A stretch of DNA of 64,000 nt from Populus alba (taxonomy: Eukaryota; Streptophyta; Magnoliopsida; Malpighiales; Salicaceae): contig NC_133299.1 in NCBI RefSeq assembly GCF_005239225.2, positions 11,908,967 to 11,972,966 of the forward strand, in the 5' to 3' direction. Position 1 is the first letter of the stretch, and every line of letters starts with the position of its first letter. Under the pieces are notes generated by a model. That model was not told the origin of the DNA. It saw nothing but the letters and a program-made list of their open reading frames with translations, and made no database searches. Position numbers and translations under genes: made by a program. This document shows, one piece after another, positions 22,812-34,158 of this stretch.

Positions 22812-25050
22812 GTTATCTTTTATATATTGAGGCGGCCAACTTCTACTAGTAGCCATTAATTAATTAATGTGCTGTCTACTACCACTTTTGATCAAAGTTA
22901 GAAAGATATAAAAAATCAAACACCCACAAAATTTAGATTAACAAGATAATAAATAAAAGACAATTTATTATTATTAGTCGTTTAGAAAATTATATTAAAC
23001 ATCCAATAATTTAGTCTATATTATGATTACCCATTAGAATTTTAAAAATTAAAATTTTGTGATTACCTGTTTAAAAATTATCATTTTGATAATGAGTGTT
23101 GTACACACACTAATATTTAATATCTTCACCAAAAAATCAATAAAAATGTCTAATTTATTTATGTAATTACTGTTATTTTTCATCTAATAACTGAACAACT
23201 CTCAACGTGAAAAATAGCATAATAACATCAATGTTAAATATTATTATTTTGTCATCAAACTAATAATATTGCAACTTTATCAAAAATTGAAAAGGAACTA
23301 AAACTTAATATTTTATTAAATACTTTGTATGCAATATAAAACTATCTAGAAATCCCACACAAGATTGCCAAGCAAATTCTATAGCAAATTTAACATTCAT
23401 ATGCTACCCTTTATTCAAATTCTTTAAGAGAAGCTAAATTAACGTCGAAAACCAAATTATATTCTAACTCAAGATCATGCTCTATGGCTTACGTTTATGT
23501 AAGACAAAATTCAATTTAATCTTAGAATATTTCTTTCTTTTCATTTTTAACTCTTATATTTTTAATTCTTCATTTTTAAGTTAAATCGACTCCTAATTTT
23601 AATTTTCTTCTTCAATTAAACTCTTAATTGATTTCTAACTTGATTATTTATTTTAAACTTATCCTGAGCCTCTAATTTCTTTTTTAAATTAGCCAAATTA
23701 AAATCAAATGAAACCCTTTTATCAATTTCCTTTTAATCCACCCTCAATTATAACCAAGATTTTTAAAAACTTAATTTTTACATGTTATACTCGATTATTG
23801 TTAATGCCAGCCCTAATTATGAATTTATTTTGTTTTTTTTATAATATTTTATAATTATTTTTAACCACACAAAAATTAATAATGAAAAAAAGACTGAAAC
23901 AACAAAATGATTAAAATTTAAAATTATTAAATTGATTGAAAAAAAATTATTTTTTAATAGAGGGTAAAAGATCGGGTTCTTGACATGTTTCAACAGCAAA
24001 TCCTAGGAAGTGTGATTGATTGCACCCCTTTATTGTGTTGGTTAAAATAAGTATTTCATTTTTTTGCTGTGTTGGTTGTTAGAGTAATCTTCTGTTATTA
24101 TGATGGATATTAAACGTAGCTCTCTTGTCGATGATAACCTTTTTTATTTTGGAAAAAGCATGCCTACATGGGTCTAGTAGCGTATCTTTTTGGCAAACCA
24201 TAATATTCTTGTAGCCTTTTTTTATATTTAATAATATAAAACTCTTTAACTTAAATAATATTAATTCATGAAAAAAAATATTAATTTATCTTTTTTAAAA
24301 AAAAGGCATCCTCTATTTATGTCCCTCACTTTAGCTTTAATTACAAGATTCCAAAAGGCTACAATTGAGTATGCTGCCGTTAGATTTTTTTTTTTAATTA
24401 ATATAAGTATTTAGTTAGTTGGTGTGCATCTCAATTAATTTTACGAGTTTTAAAATTAATAACTATGTAAATTTATAATGATCATTATATTTAGTAAATG
24501 TATGACTTGAATTTAAGATTACATAGAAAAAAATTTTATCATTAAATTACCTATTAAAAAAAAAATAATAATAATAAAAGAAAGAGGTTATGTTGCCGTT
24601 AAATCTATGTGCGTTGGAAATGCTAGTTATTTCTCACTTCTGTTATGTGATGGTAATTATTTCTCACTTCTGTTATGTGCTTCCTTGTTCTAGTAAAATA
24701 AAATTTTATTTTAAGAATAAAAATGAATTAATGTCGTAGACTGCAATTCCAGTAAAGGAGTACAAATATATACGCCCACAGTTTATAACTTCACACGCAC
24801 GACGTTATTATTAGTATATTTTACTTTTAAAAAGGTTAAATAATAATAAAATTAATTAATATAGTTAAAAAAAATGATAGTAGCTTCCACTTAGCGCAGA
24901 AATATTCTAGAAAAAAAGAAGTGAAGAAAGTTCAGTACGTTCTGATAATATAATCAGAGGCCACTTTTCGCAGGCCATTGATAATTTATTCAAGCATGAC
25001 AGCAACATATTAATTATTAATTATTGAAGAATTGTGTTATACGTGTCTTT
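22812..25050. other. AT-rich intergenic DNA
   Basis: No gene, TE domain or RNA recognised. A 31-bp direct duplication containing TTATTTCTCACTTCTGTTAT lies at about 24625-24680. Confidence 0.4.
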
Positions 25051-25051
25051 G

Positions 25052-25052
<1 letters not shown>

Positions 25053-25142
<90 letters not shown>
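25053..25142. repeat. Compound microsatellite (AC)n(AT)n
   Basis: About 27 AC units pass directly into about 18 AT units. Confidence 0.95.
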
Positions 25143-25145
<3 letters not shown>

Positions 25146-25364
25146 TTAACAGAAGAGGACTGTTGTGAAAATAAATTTTATGATGAGATGATTGTTGATC
25201 GTCATATCCCCGACTATCTGCTACATTTTTCAGTAATTATTAAAGTCTACCGCCCCGTAGAATACCAATTAAAAAAACAGTATTAAAAAATAATTTAAAT
25301 TTATAAAACAAAAATATTTTACTTAAAAAAAATTATAAAGGTATTATAATTATAATATTATTAT

Positions 25365-26780
25365 TATATCAAAACATTATTACTAATTGTTCCTAATCAA
25401 TATTATATTAGAACTAAATATTAATTAGAATTATTGAGATTATATTCCTTTTCTTATGAAAGAAAATAACTACTTTTATAAATTGAGGTACGAGAGAGAA
25501 TTGGAACTAATATACAGGTATTTGTCAGATGAAATATACACTAAATTGACACGCAAGAAGATTTCATATGAAGAAATCATTTATATCTATGGAAAGACTT
25601 AAGTGATATTTGTATGAATATCTTATATATGGAGTGTTATAATTTGATCATGATCAAACATTGTTCTAGAGTATGTTTGACAGTGTGGTAGCGGTTGCTT
25701 TTCAAATAACTTTTCATGTCGAGATGCATGCCAATGATATTTTTTTATTTTTTAAAAATTATTTTTGACATCAACGCATCAAAACGATCTAAAACATACA
25801 AATCGTATTAAATTTTAGCAAAAAAAAAAATTGAATTTTTTGGGAACGCGGTTTCAACCGCGTTCCCAAACGGTTTCCTAATAATGATAACAAACAGGCA
25901 AATATCGGATTATAACATAAACTATATGAAGATATTTAACTCATCAAGAGAGGATTCATCATCCCATGTAAATTAGTGAAAGTGTTTCATCTATTCTCAA
26001 ATAGTATCGATTGTGAAATTATTGGCTAAGATGGAACGAGATTTGAAAAAAGTTTTGAATTTTATTTAAATAATCAATGATTATAGTGTTGAAAACAAAA
26101 ATGATTTAAAAAAAGCACACATACTTTGTTGTTATAATGTCTAAATCAAAACATTCTTGATGAAAAAATTAATAATTACATTAAGAAAATGATCAATCGA
26201 AAGGTTAAGCACTTATGACTTTCCTAATATTTGGAGGATTATAACAAGTTGTTGGATATTGTACTTGATCTTCAAAATAAATCAATTAATTATTAAATTG
26301 ATAATAAATTAAAAATGTTTATTATTTAATTCTATTTTTATTTAGGATTATGATTTATATTTAGAGAACCTAATGGGATCACATACATAAGAATCATTGG
26401 TTAGAAATTAAAATATGATAATTAATCAAGTGTAACTTAATTGTAAATAAATTTTAGAAATTGAAGACTATAATATAATTAATACATGGAATTATAATTC
26501 TAGACTTAAAAAAAATAATCAAGTTGGGCAAATTGTCATTTTGTCATTTATATGGTTTTTAGATTTCCCTATAAATAGAATATTATACCTTTTATTTTAT
26601 GAATATTACATGACAGTAAATAGTATGGTACAAAAAACATCTATACACAAAAGAAAAGAGAACACTCAAAGGTATAACAATATATCTCTTCTAAAAGAAT
26701 TTAGGAGATTTCACATTAGTAGTTCGTGTGGATTATCATTAGAGGTCGAACATTTTGACGACATATAGTTTGTGACAATC
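25365..26780 (+). repeat. LINE-like 3' region copy, interrupted by a MITE
   Basis: This stretch is homologous, in opposite orientation, to about 52535-51280. Shared segments include ACTAAATATTAATTAG (25408-25425), TTGTCAGATGA, GGAGTGTTATAATTTGATCA, TAATGTCTAAAT, a CTATAAATAGAA box and GTGTGGATTATCATTAGAG. The other copy continues upstream into a LINE zinc-finger/RT C-terminal region, so this one is probably a 5'-truncated LINE copy. An alternative is an unclassified repeat that merely abuts the LINE there. Confidence 0.6.
25669..25875 (+). mobile_element. MITE-like non-autonomous element inserted in the LINE-like copy
   Basis: This 207-bp unit has imperfect inverted ends (GTTTGACAGTGTGGTAGCGG left; CCGCGTTCCCAAACGG right), an AT-rich core and the family signature GACATCAACGCATCAAAACG. 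It is absent from the homologous copy near 52250, which gives an empty site. Candidate flanking duplications are TTCTA (25664-25668) and TCCTA (25876-25880), differing at one base. A second copy lies at 53323-53530. Confidence 0.75.
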
Positions 26781-27369
26781 CAATCTTGAAGCAATTATTT
26801 ACAGTAAAAAAATATTTGTTCTTCAAGTATTCTTCATATAAATCATAAATAACTTTAGAATTGTCTAACGGAAATATTGGGACTCCCAAAAAAAAATTAA
26901 ATTTATCGTATCTATTGTGTTTATTCATTTCAAAAAACCTAATATTCTCATCGTTGGTATACAATGCTAGCACTAGCAAATTATAACAAAAGCTAAATAA
27001 TATGAAGTTTTCATTATTCATTTTTTTACTATTTACCAAGACATAGGTTACTATGGATTAGAGCAATGTAATGATATTGTTGTCCTTGTCAAAAAAACTT
27101 GTAAGGCATGTAGTTGGGGGTAAGGTTGCTTTTTCCATAAGATATATTTGACATTGAAAAAATGATTGGGGATAGAATAGTCTATTCAAGTTTTTTGGAC
27201 CTTGGCATTGAAAAATGGCATGGCTGCCAGACACTAGAAGACCTACGCACTTGGGGCTGTAGACCTACGCGACCCGCTCACCTGGGTCTATAGACATTGA
27301 AATAGTTTACTTTTTTTTATGTTTATAAATTTGTTATTCCTTCCATAGAAATTCTATTTTATAATTGTT

Positions 27370-27560
27370 ATTGATATAGTTTTTTTAAAAAAGTATTTTT
27401 TATTTCAAAATATATTAAATACTATATATTGTTTTTATTTTTTTAAATTTATTTTTAATATTAATACATTAAAATAATTTGAAAATATAAAAATATAATT
27501 TAAAGCAAAGAAAGAAAACATTTATTTCAAAAATATTTTTGAAATGCGATAAAAAAACAT
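27370..27560 (+). repeat. Diverged MITE-like repeat
   Basis: Core TTTTAATATTAATACATTAAAA followed by a TTTGAAAATATAAAAATA stretch resembles the core of the 25669-25875 family. The termini are eroded. Confidence 0.4.
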
Positions 27561-28906
27561 ACTATAATAATCATGTTTTTTTCATATAAATATATAATTA
27601 ATAAAATAATTTATAACTATCATAATTAACAAAATCAAGGAAATAACACAACTTGATGTTACAACCAAGTTGTGCTTTAAATTTTTTAAGACATCACATC
27701 CCTTAACATTTAATTAATATTAATATTATTAATATAATTATTAATAAATTTTTAAAAACATATTATTACTATTGAAAAAAAAAAATATAAATTTGATTTG
27801 AAGGGTAAAACTATTATTACTATTATTATTAAAGAAGAAAAACCATAAATTTCATTTGAAGGAATTAAAATTTATAAAAACCTATATCAAACAAATTTGA
27901 TAATATTATAAATATTATTATTTTGATTATTATTATGGGAGACAGACTAAGTAAGTTGGGTTTGACAAGGGTGTTAGACCCAATTGTATGGGCCAATAAA
28001 TTACGTAATTGGAGTTATATTTAATTTTTTTTATAATATTTTATTATTTTATTCAAATTTGGATATTAGTAATGTGTGTTCAGTACAAGTATTAATTAGT
28101 AACATTAAGGTATCCTCAACTAAAAAGTTACTTATTTTTTTATTAGAAAAATATAAGGAGATATTGATATTATTTTAAAATTAAAAAATGTTTATTTATA
28201 GTTTTTTTTTTGTAAATATCTATATATTAATTATATTTGGTTTGCTAGAGTGGACACATTAGTGAAAATAGAACTAAAGTAGACTAAAGTAAATGAGAAT
28301 GAACAATACATATTCTTTTTCTTGTGGTTTAGTGCACTCTATTATGAAATTTTATTTTTTTATTATAGATTTTTTCAACAATTTATTTTAATTCTTATAT
28401 TTTATTTTTATGACATTTTGGTTCTTATTAGAGAGTTTTTGGTCTTTAGTTTTTATAGTATGTATAATTTCATCTCTAAATAAAAAAATGAAATTAAGTC
28501 CCTGTATATAAATATTTATTTTAATAAAATTGGTCAAATTTAGTATATTAAATTTAAAAATTAATAATAAAAATTAAAAAAATACTTCACCAAATTGTTT
28601 CGTGATATTTTGTAATATCTTACCTAACATATCAAACACAAAAAATGTATACAAAGGAGATTTTAAAAATCAAATTGAATTTGAAGAATATAAAAATAAA
28701 TTATTAATTAAAATATAAAATTAACTAAAGTGTTTCTATTTATGTAATTTAATTTATAAAAAAAATAAAATAAATTTGATCCAAGTAATGAATAAAAATG
28801 CATTTAACTCTAGATTTTTAGGCCATAAAACAGAAGCAAGCTACAAAACAAAGGTGCACGTTTTCCATTTCGAATGATGGCAATTGATAGTTATGCAGCT
28901 AGGTCA

Positions 28907-28950
28907 GATGACAAAAGGCATTTGAATTTCCAGTTGGCCCTTTTGTCATC
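28907..28950. other. Inverted repeat with 12-bp arms
   Basis: GATGACAAAAGG (28907-28918) and its perfect complement CCTTTTGTCATC (28939-28950) are separated by 20 bp. Function unknown. Confidence 0.7.
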
Positions 28951-30309
28951 CACTTCATAAAAAACATTCGTATCTTTTGATAAGGTTACGTAAAGAGTAC
29001 AACTCTTCATATGATTTCACATGATTCAATTTATATGATTTCATTCTCTTTTCTCTCTCTCTTTCTACCCTTTTCTTTTGTACTGTTTAACTAAGGATGG
29101 GTTTTGTTTTTTTTTTTAAAAAAACAATTATCACGGTTTTAAAAATTTTTAATAAAAAAAAATTAAATTTTTTTAGTGAAATGGTATAGTTTGACATACG
29201 TCACGATTGAAAAATTATAATAATTTAAAATATCACAAATAAAACACATGGTATTTCAAAAAAAATTGTTAAATAGGTTTGAAAGAATTACAATGAGAAG
29301 AGATAAGAGAGAAGGTAAAAAAATGATTCTAGAGGTATATTGAGACTCCGATTACTACAACACGAGTACCATCACAAAAATTTCGATAAGACAAATTAAA
29401 TGACATCAAGCTCACTCTAATCACTACGGTTGATGTTTTTTTTCCTGATGTGGATCAGTCCATAATGCAACCTATAACACCAAAAACTCCATTAAAAGTG
29501 TCAATTGGAACAACACTACATCAAGTTACGGAATACCATCTATGTGCAAAAGGGGCCTGATCCATCTACATATGGGTCTAATTATTTCAGAATGGTGGGT
29601 TGTCTAAATGGAGCATGTTAAAGCCTTGATTAATTAACTGTTTCCATGTATTTTATTGATCTCATATAAGTTTAGGAGTTCTTAGTGTATGTGGAAACAT
29701 TTATGGCAATAAAAAAGTTCATATTGTATAAGTTTGATAACTTAGCATTTCTTACTAATATGAAAACAAAGTTAACAAAAAGTCCACGTCGTACAAGAAA
29801 CTAAAGGCAACATCAAACTTATTTGGAAAGCTTTCCTTCTCATTCAAAGACATTAGAGGTGGTTTTGAGTTTATTTTTTTTTAATGTATAGTTTTATGCT
29901 AAAAAACATAACTTGTAATTTAATTGTTCAATTGAACTAAAATTTTTCCAGAAGATTTCAGAAGCTTTGTTTTATATATGGTCAGAATTTCATAGTGGTT
30001 AGACTCTGAAAAGGCTTTGTGATAAAATCCAAAAGTTACTATACAACAATTATATTAGTTTCCTAGTTGATTTAGGATTCTTTTTTCTATTTTATTTATA
30101 AATATTTTGTTATTTTTTCCAGTATTGTTTAAGAAATTTTTACCTAGTATAAATATGATTATTTAGCTTATAATTAGGTTTTTTATTTTTCATAGACTTT
30201 GATGTCAAAATTAAAATTTTGTGCGTGTATGAGCAAAACTCATATCTTTTGATAGTCATTGAATTGTCTTGACTCATCATAGAATAACTTTCTTTGTGAC
30301 ATCTTTCTT

Positions 30310-30390
30310 ATACTTTTCATTCATGATTCTCTATAATTGTTGGGTGGGGGTTTCATTCCAATACTTTTCATTCACGATTCTCTATAATTT
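30310..30390 (+). repeat. Tandem duplication of about 51 bp
   Basis: ATACTTTTCATTCAYGATTC followed by TCTATAATT occurs at 30310 and again at 30361, with one difference in the compared stretch. Confidence 0.8.
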
Positions 30391-30499
30391 GGGTTTATTA
30401 AAGTGTAAAGAGGCAGGTAAGACAAAGGAAACCATTGATACATATGATCAATAGTTGAATGAATATGGTGAAGTAAATGTTACAAAAAAAAAAAGGTAT

Positions 30500-32580
30500 T
30501 GATATCATTTTTAACTGGGAAGTGTTTTGATAAGGTTTTGCGTGATGTGGTTTTTATGCATGTGAGACACTTCTTATTAGGGCTTCCGTGGTAGTTCAAT
30601 ATGAAGGCAATATATGATGGTTTATGAATAGGTATACTTTTGCAAAAGATAGGAAATCCATCATACTTGTACCATTATCACCAATATAGGTATACGAAGA
30701 CAAATCAAAGTTAAAAAGAGAAAGTGAGGCCAGGGGGAGTGAAAATACAAATAAGGCCAATGAGAGGGGGAAAAAATGAGAGCCATAAGGAGTGAAAAAT
30801 GATTTATTTGACCAAGAAAATAAAAAAATAATAATTTTGGCAAAGAGTGAAGGTATACACGAGAAAAGAAGAAAGAAAGGGATAGAAAGAAGAAAGTGTG
30901 GAAAAAAAAAAATCTAAGTTTTTATGCAAATAAGAGTGAGATCAAAAGTGATTTTTATTCTAACAACCCAATGATTGTACTTTTATACTAAGAGACTTAT
31001 TTTAACATTAACAAACTTGGTTCTTGTCTTCCTAGTATGATTGTTTCTTTATTAATGTAGTTTGAAAATGTGTTCGCTAGTGAGATTCCTAGTAGCTTGT
31101 CACCGATAAAGAGAATCGAACATCAAATTGATCTCGAGCCTGATACTGTGATTCCTAACTAACCAGCCTACCAAATTAATTATGAGGAGACCATGAAATT
31201 TTAAAGGCAAGCAAAAGAGTTGATGTCAAAGAGATACATAAGAGAAAACATGAATCCATGTGCTATTCCGATACTATTTGTGCTTAAAAAAATAGAATTT
31301 AAAGGATGTGCATTGATTATCATGATATCAATAATATTACTGTAAAGTATAAATATTTCATCCATACACTTGATGATATGTTAGATGAATTGTATGGGTT
31401 TTATGTGTTTTCAAGAATTGATTTGAAAAATGAATATTATCATATTAGAATGAAAAAGAATGATTAATGAAAAACTAGTTTTAAGACTAGATATTTGTGG
31501 AAATGAGTTATAGGCCTTTTAGTCTTACTATGTACCTATTACCTTCAAGACATTGGTAAATCATGTGTTGCGTACATTCATAGGCATATTCATAATTTTT
31601 TATTTTTAGTGATATTCTGATCTATAATAAAAGTTTGGATGAGCATGTTAAACATTTAAGTATTGTGTTTGATGTTTTGAATAAAGAATCATTACATGCT
31701 AATCTAAAAAAATATACTTTTTGTACGGAAAAATTATGTTTCTTGGTTATTTTTTTAGGGTAAAAAGTATTGAAATAGATGAGGAAAATGATAAGGCTAT
31801 CTAAGAATAACCTATACCTAAATCGATCACTAAGGTAAATGTATAAACATATGGTTTGTATACATTGAATGGTATAACATTGAATTACACTACTTCCGAT
31901 AAGGAGCTATGCATTATAGTGAGAACTTTATAGACTTGACAATATTATTTGTGGTTGAAAGAATCTAAATTCATTGGAATCATGAATCATTGAAAAATCT
32001 AAGAAAGACAATGTAAATTGAATAAATGAAATGCCAAGTAGGTAGAATTCATTGAAATGTTTCCATATGTGATCAAATTCAAGCAAGGTAAGGAAAATAT
32101 AATGGCTAATATGCTATCACAAATATATGTTCTTCTTTATGTTACAAATGCAAATTATTAGGATTTGAATATGTGAAAGAATTATATGTCAATAATATTG
32201 ATTTTACTAATGTGCATGTTCCTTGCGAAAAGTCAACGTTTAGAAAGTTTTATAGACTTTATGGTTACTTGTTTAAATAGAATAAATTATGTATGCTTCA
32301 TAGTTATATGCTTGAATTGCTTGTTTATAAAGCTCATAAGGGTGGTTTAATGAGTATTTTAGTTTTGCCAAGACTTTAAATGTATTGTATGAACATTTTT
32401 ATTGGTTTAAAATGAAAAAGGATATGCAAATAATCTATGATATATGTATTATATATAGACCAATTAAGTCTAAAGTCTTACCATATGGTTTGTATACTTA
32501 TTTGCTTGTATTTAAAGAACCCTGAGTTGATATTTTTATGGACTTTATTTTAGATTTACCTAAGTAAAAAAAAACTCATT
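30500..32580 (+). pseudogene. gypsy pol remnant: protease end, RT, RNase H, integrase start
   Basis: The late protease/linker region reads KVLRDVVFMHVRHFLLGLPW (about 30530-30590). A hydrophilic linker follows (30690-30840). The pre-RT stretch (31130-31290) includes IEHQIDLEPDTVIPN and ELMSKRYIRENMNPCAIP. The RT (31310-31800) includes HTLDDMLDELYGFYVFSRID and LKNEYYHIRMKK, while the region where the YxDD-type box should be (near 31610) is broken. RNase H/tether (31870-32130) reads KWVEFIEMFPYVIKFKQGKE after a frameshift. The start of the integrase zinc-binding part follows. Stops and indels occur throughout. Confidence 0.8.
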
Positions 32581-32989
32581 TTCTTGAATTGCTTTATTTA
32601 AAGAACTCATTTGCTTGAATTGGTTTTTTTTTGTTTTGTGTTTTTTTTTTACAAACTTTAATACTAGAATAATATTTATGTGTGAGCAAAACTCGTACTT
32701 TTTGGTTCTTTATTGAGTTGTCTTGACTTATTAGAGAATAACTGCCTTCGTGGTGACTTCCTTTCTAATGATACTAGTGGTATCGTAATTGAAGCTTGAT
32801 GTGCCTTCGAGTTGTCCTTCTTTCTATTTTTTTAATCTTTCCTCATTATAATTTGTGACAACCAATTTAACAATTTCTATCAAATATTGCGTTTTTAATT
32901 AGCAACATCTTAAAATATCATGTTTTCTAATCATGACATGCATCGAATTATGATATTTTATCAAAAATAATTTTATAATTATTAAACTC

Positions 32990-33060
32990 GATTCAGGGGT
33001 TGACTCAACCAACGAGCTGAGTTCCGAGTTATATGGGTTGACCCAGGTCAACTCAGGAAA
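32990..33060. repeat. Intergenic repeat fragment with TTGAC/GTCAA alternations
   Basis: A GGTTGACTCAACC and GGGTTGACCCAGGTCAACTC stretch resembles sequences in the 21170-22700 block. Confidence 0.4.
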
Positions 33061-33104
33061 ACAAGAAAAAATATGCTTGAGTTTTGATATCCCACATTAA
33101 ATTT

Positions 33105-33360
33105 TTTTGAAACAATGCATGTGGATGTAGGTTGTAAAAATAATAATAATTGTAAGACATGAAGTGTAATATAGTTATCCATGTGTGTGGATGTAGGCTA
33201 CATAGAGTTATTCCATATTAAAAAAATTAAAAAAATAATTTATGTGGATATAGGCTATATAAAAAAAAAAAATGAGGCATGAAATGTAGTATAAGTTGTC
33301 ATACATGAAAACAAAATTAAGAAATAATTCATGTGAATATATGTTATATATAATTATTTT
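33105..33360. repeat. Degenerate tandem repeat
   Basis: A 'CATGTGGATGTAGGYTRTAxAxA' unit recurs four times (about 33118, 33184, 33240, 33330) with interspersed 'GACATGAAGTGTAATATAGTT' blocks. Copies are heavily diverged. Confidence 0.5.
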
Positions 33361-34050
33361 ATATCAAAAAGTTAATAAATGTAAATTATAAAAAAAATAT
33401 AAAACTAAATATTTATAAGTTAATTTTATATTTTTTAGATATATTAAAAAAATAAAAATATTAAAAAAATTGGATATCACTCTCGTTATTCCGAATCATC
33501 AAATACCATGTCAATAATCCCCACCAAATGAATCCATGTTTCATAACTATATATATAGACATATATATATATTTTACCAGTGTTATTTGACTTTTTTCTC
33601 TCTCTCTTTAAATGGTGTTAATAAGATAAAGATTTTAAAACTTCGCTTTCCCCTCACGCCACCCACCTTCGTCTTCCAAAAAAATCCAATTTACACGGTG
33701 CTTACGTGTCACTCCACGCTACTAAAGCCGACACCCATTTCCTCCCGTTCGTGACCTTTTAAATTTTGGGAAAATAACATATTTATCCTCTGCCAGTCAT
33801 TCAATTTTCAATTAGGTTCCTAAACAAAAACAAATCTCAACTGGGTCTTCCATCTATTGGATAATCATAACGGAATCAGAACTTTCCTTTGGAAACAAGA
33901 CCTATTTGTCCAAGAAAGAAGCCTTTTCTTTTTTGCATGATTCATAATCGCTTTGTAATTTGGGTAATCCTTGTTAGATGAGGGATCTACTTAGATATTT
34001 GTCTTTACTTGAGGTACCTAGCTGAGAAATAATAGGTAATTGAGCTACAA
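33361..34050. other. Region upstream of the GLOX-like gene
   Basis: No gene is seen. It contains a (TA)n-rich stretch (33546-33572) and a CT-rich stretch (33596-33610). I could not find a convincing TATA box within 150 bp of the chosen start, so the promoter is unassigned. Confidence 0.4.
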
Positions 34051-34128
34051 ATGTGTACTTTACCCCTAATTTTTCTATTCTATTTAGAAGCACCAATTCT
34101 TCGACTCACTCTCCACTACCATCCTGCT

Positions 34129-34146
34129 CCCCCCCCCCCCCCACCC
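34129..34146 (+). repeat. Poly-C tract in the presumed 5' leader
   Basis: A run of C interrupted once by A, just upstream of the chosen start codon of the GLOX-like gene. Confidence 0.9.
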
Positions 34147-34158
34147 CGCTCGTCTCTA

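Larger units (their letters stand above)
26781..30005. other. AT-rich intergenic DNA with repeat traces
   Basis: No gene recognised. It contains an AT-rich MITE-like stretch (about 27370-27560) and a 12-bp-arm hairpin (28907-28950). The short open frames here do not resemble known families. Confidence 0.4.
30010..32790 (+). mobile_element. Ty3/gypsy retrotransposon remnant with partial LTRs, gag lost
   Basis: LTR-like similarity links about 30220-30330 with 32680-32770 (shared GAGCAAAACTC, TTGTCTTGACT and AGAATAACT stretches). The upstream sequence (CCTAGTTGATTTAGGATTC, TATAAATAT) is typical of an LTR U3/R region. Between the LTRs lie a late protease segment, reverse transcriptase, RNase H and integrase start, in gypsy order, with no gag. 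Target duplications and exact LTR ends were not resolved. Confidence 0.75.

Noticed and set aside
26716..27039. 107-codon minus-strand frame
   Set aside because: Partly overlaps the LINE-like repeat, is AT-driven and matches no known domain.
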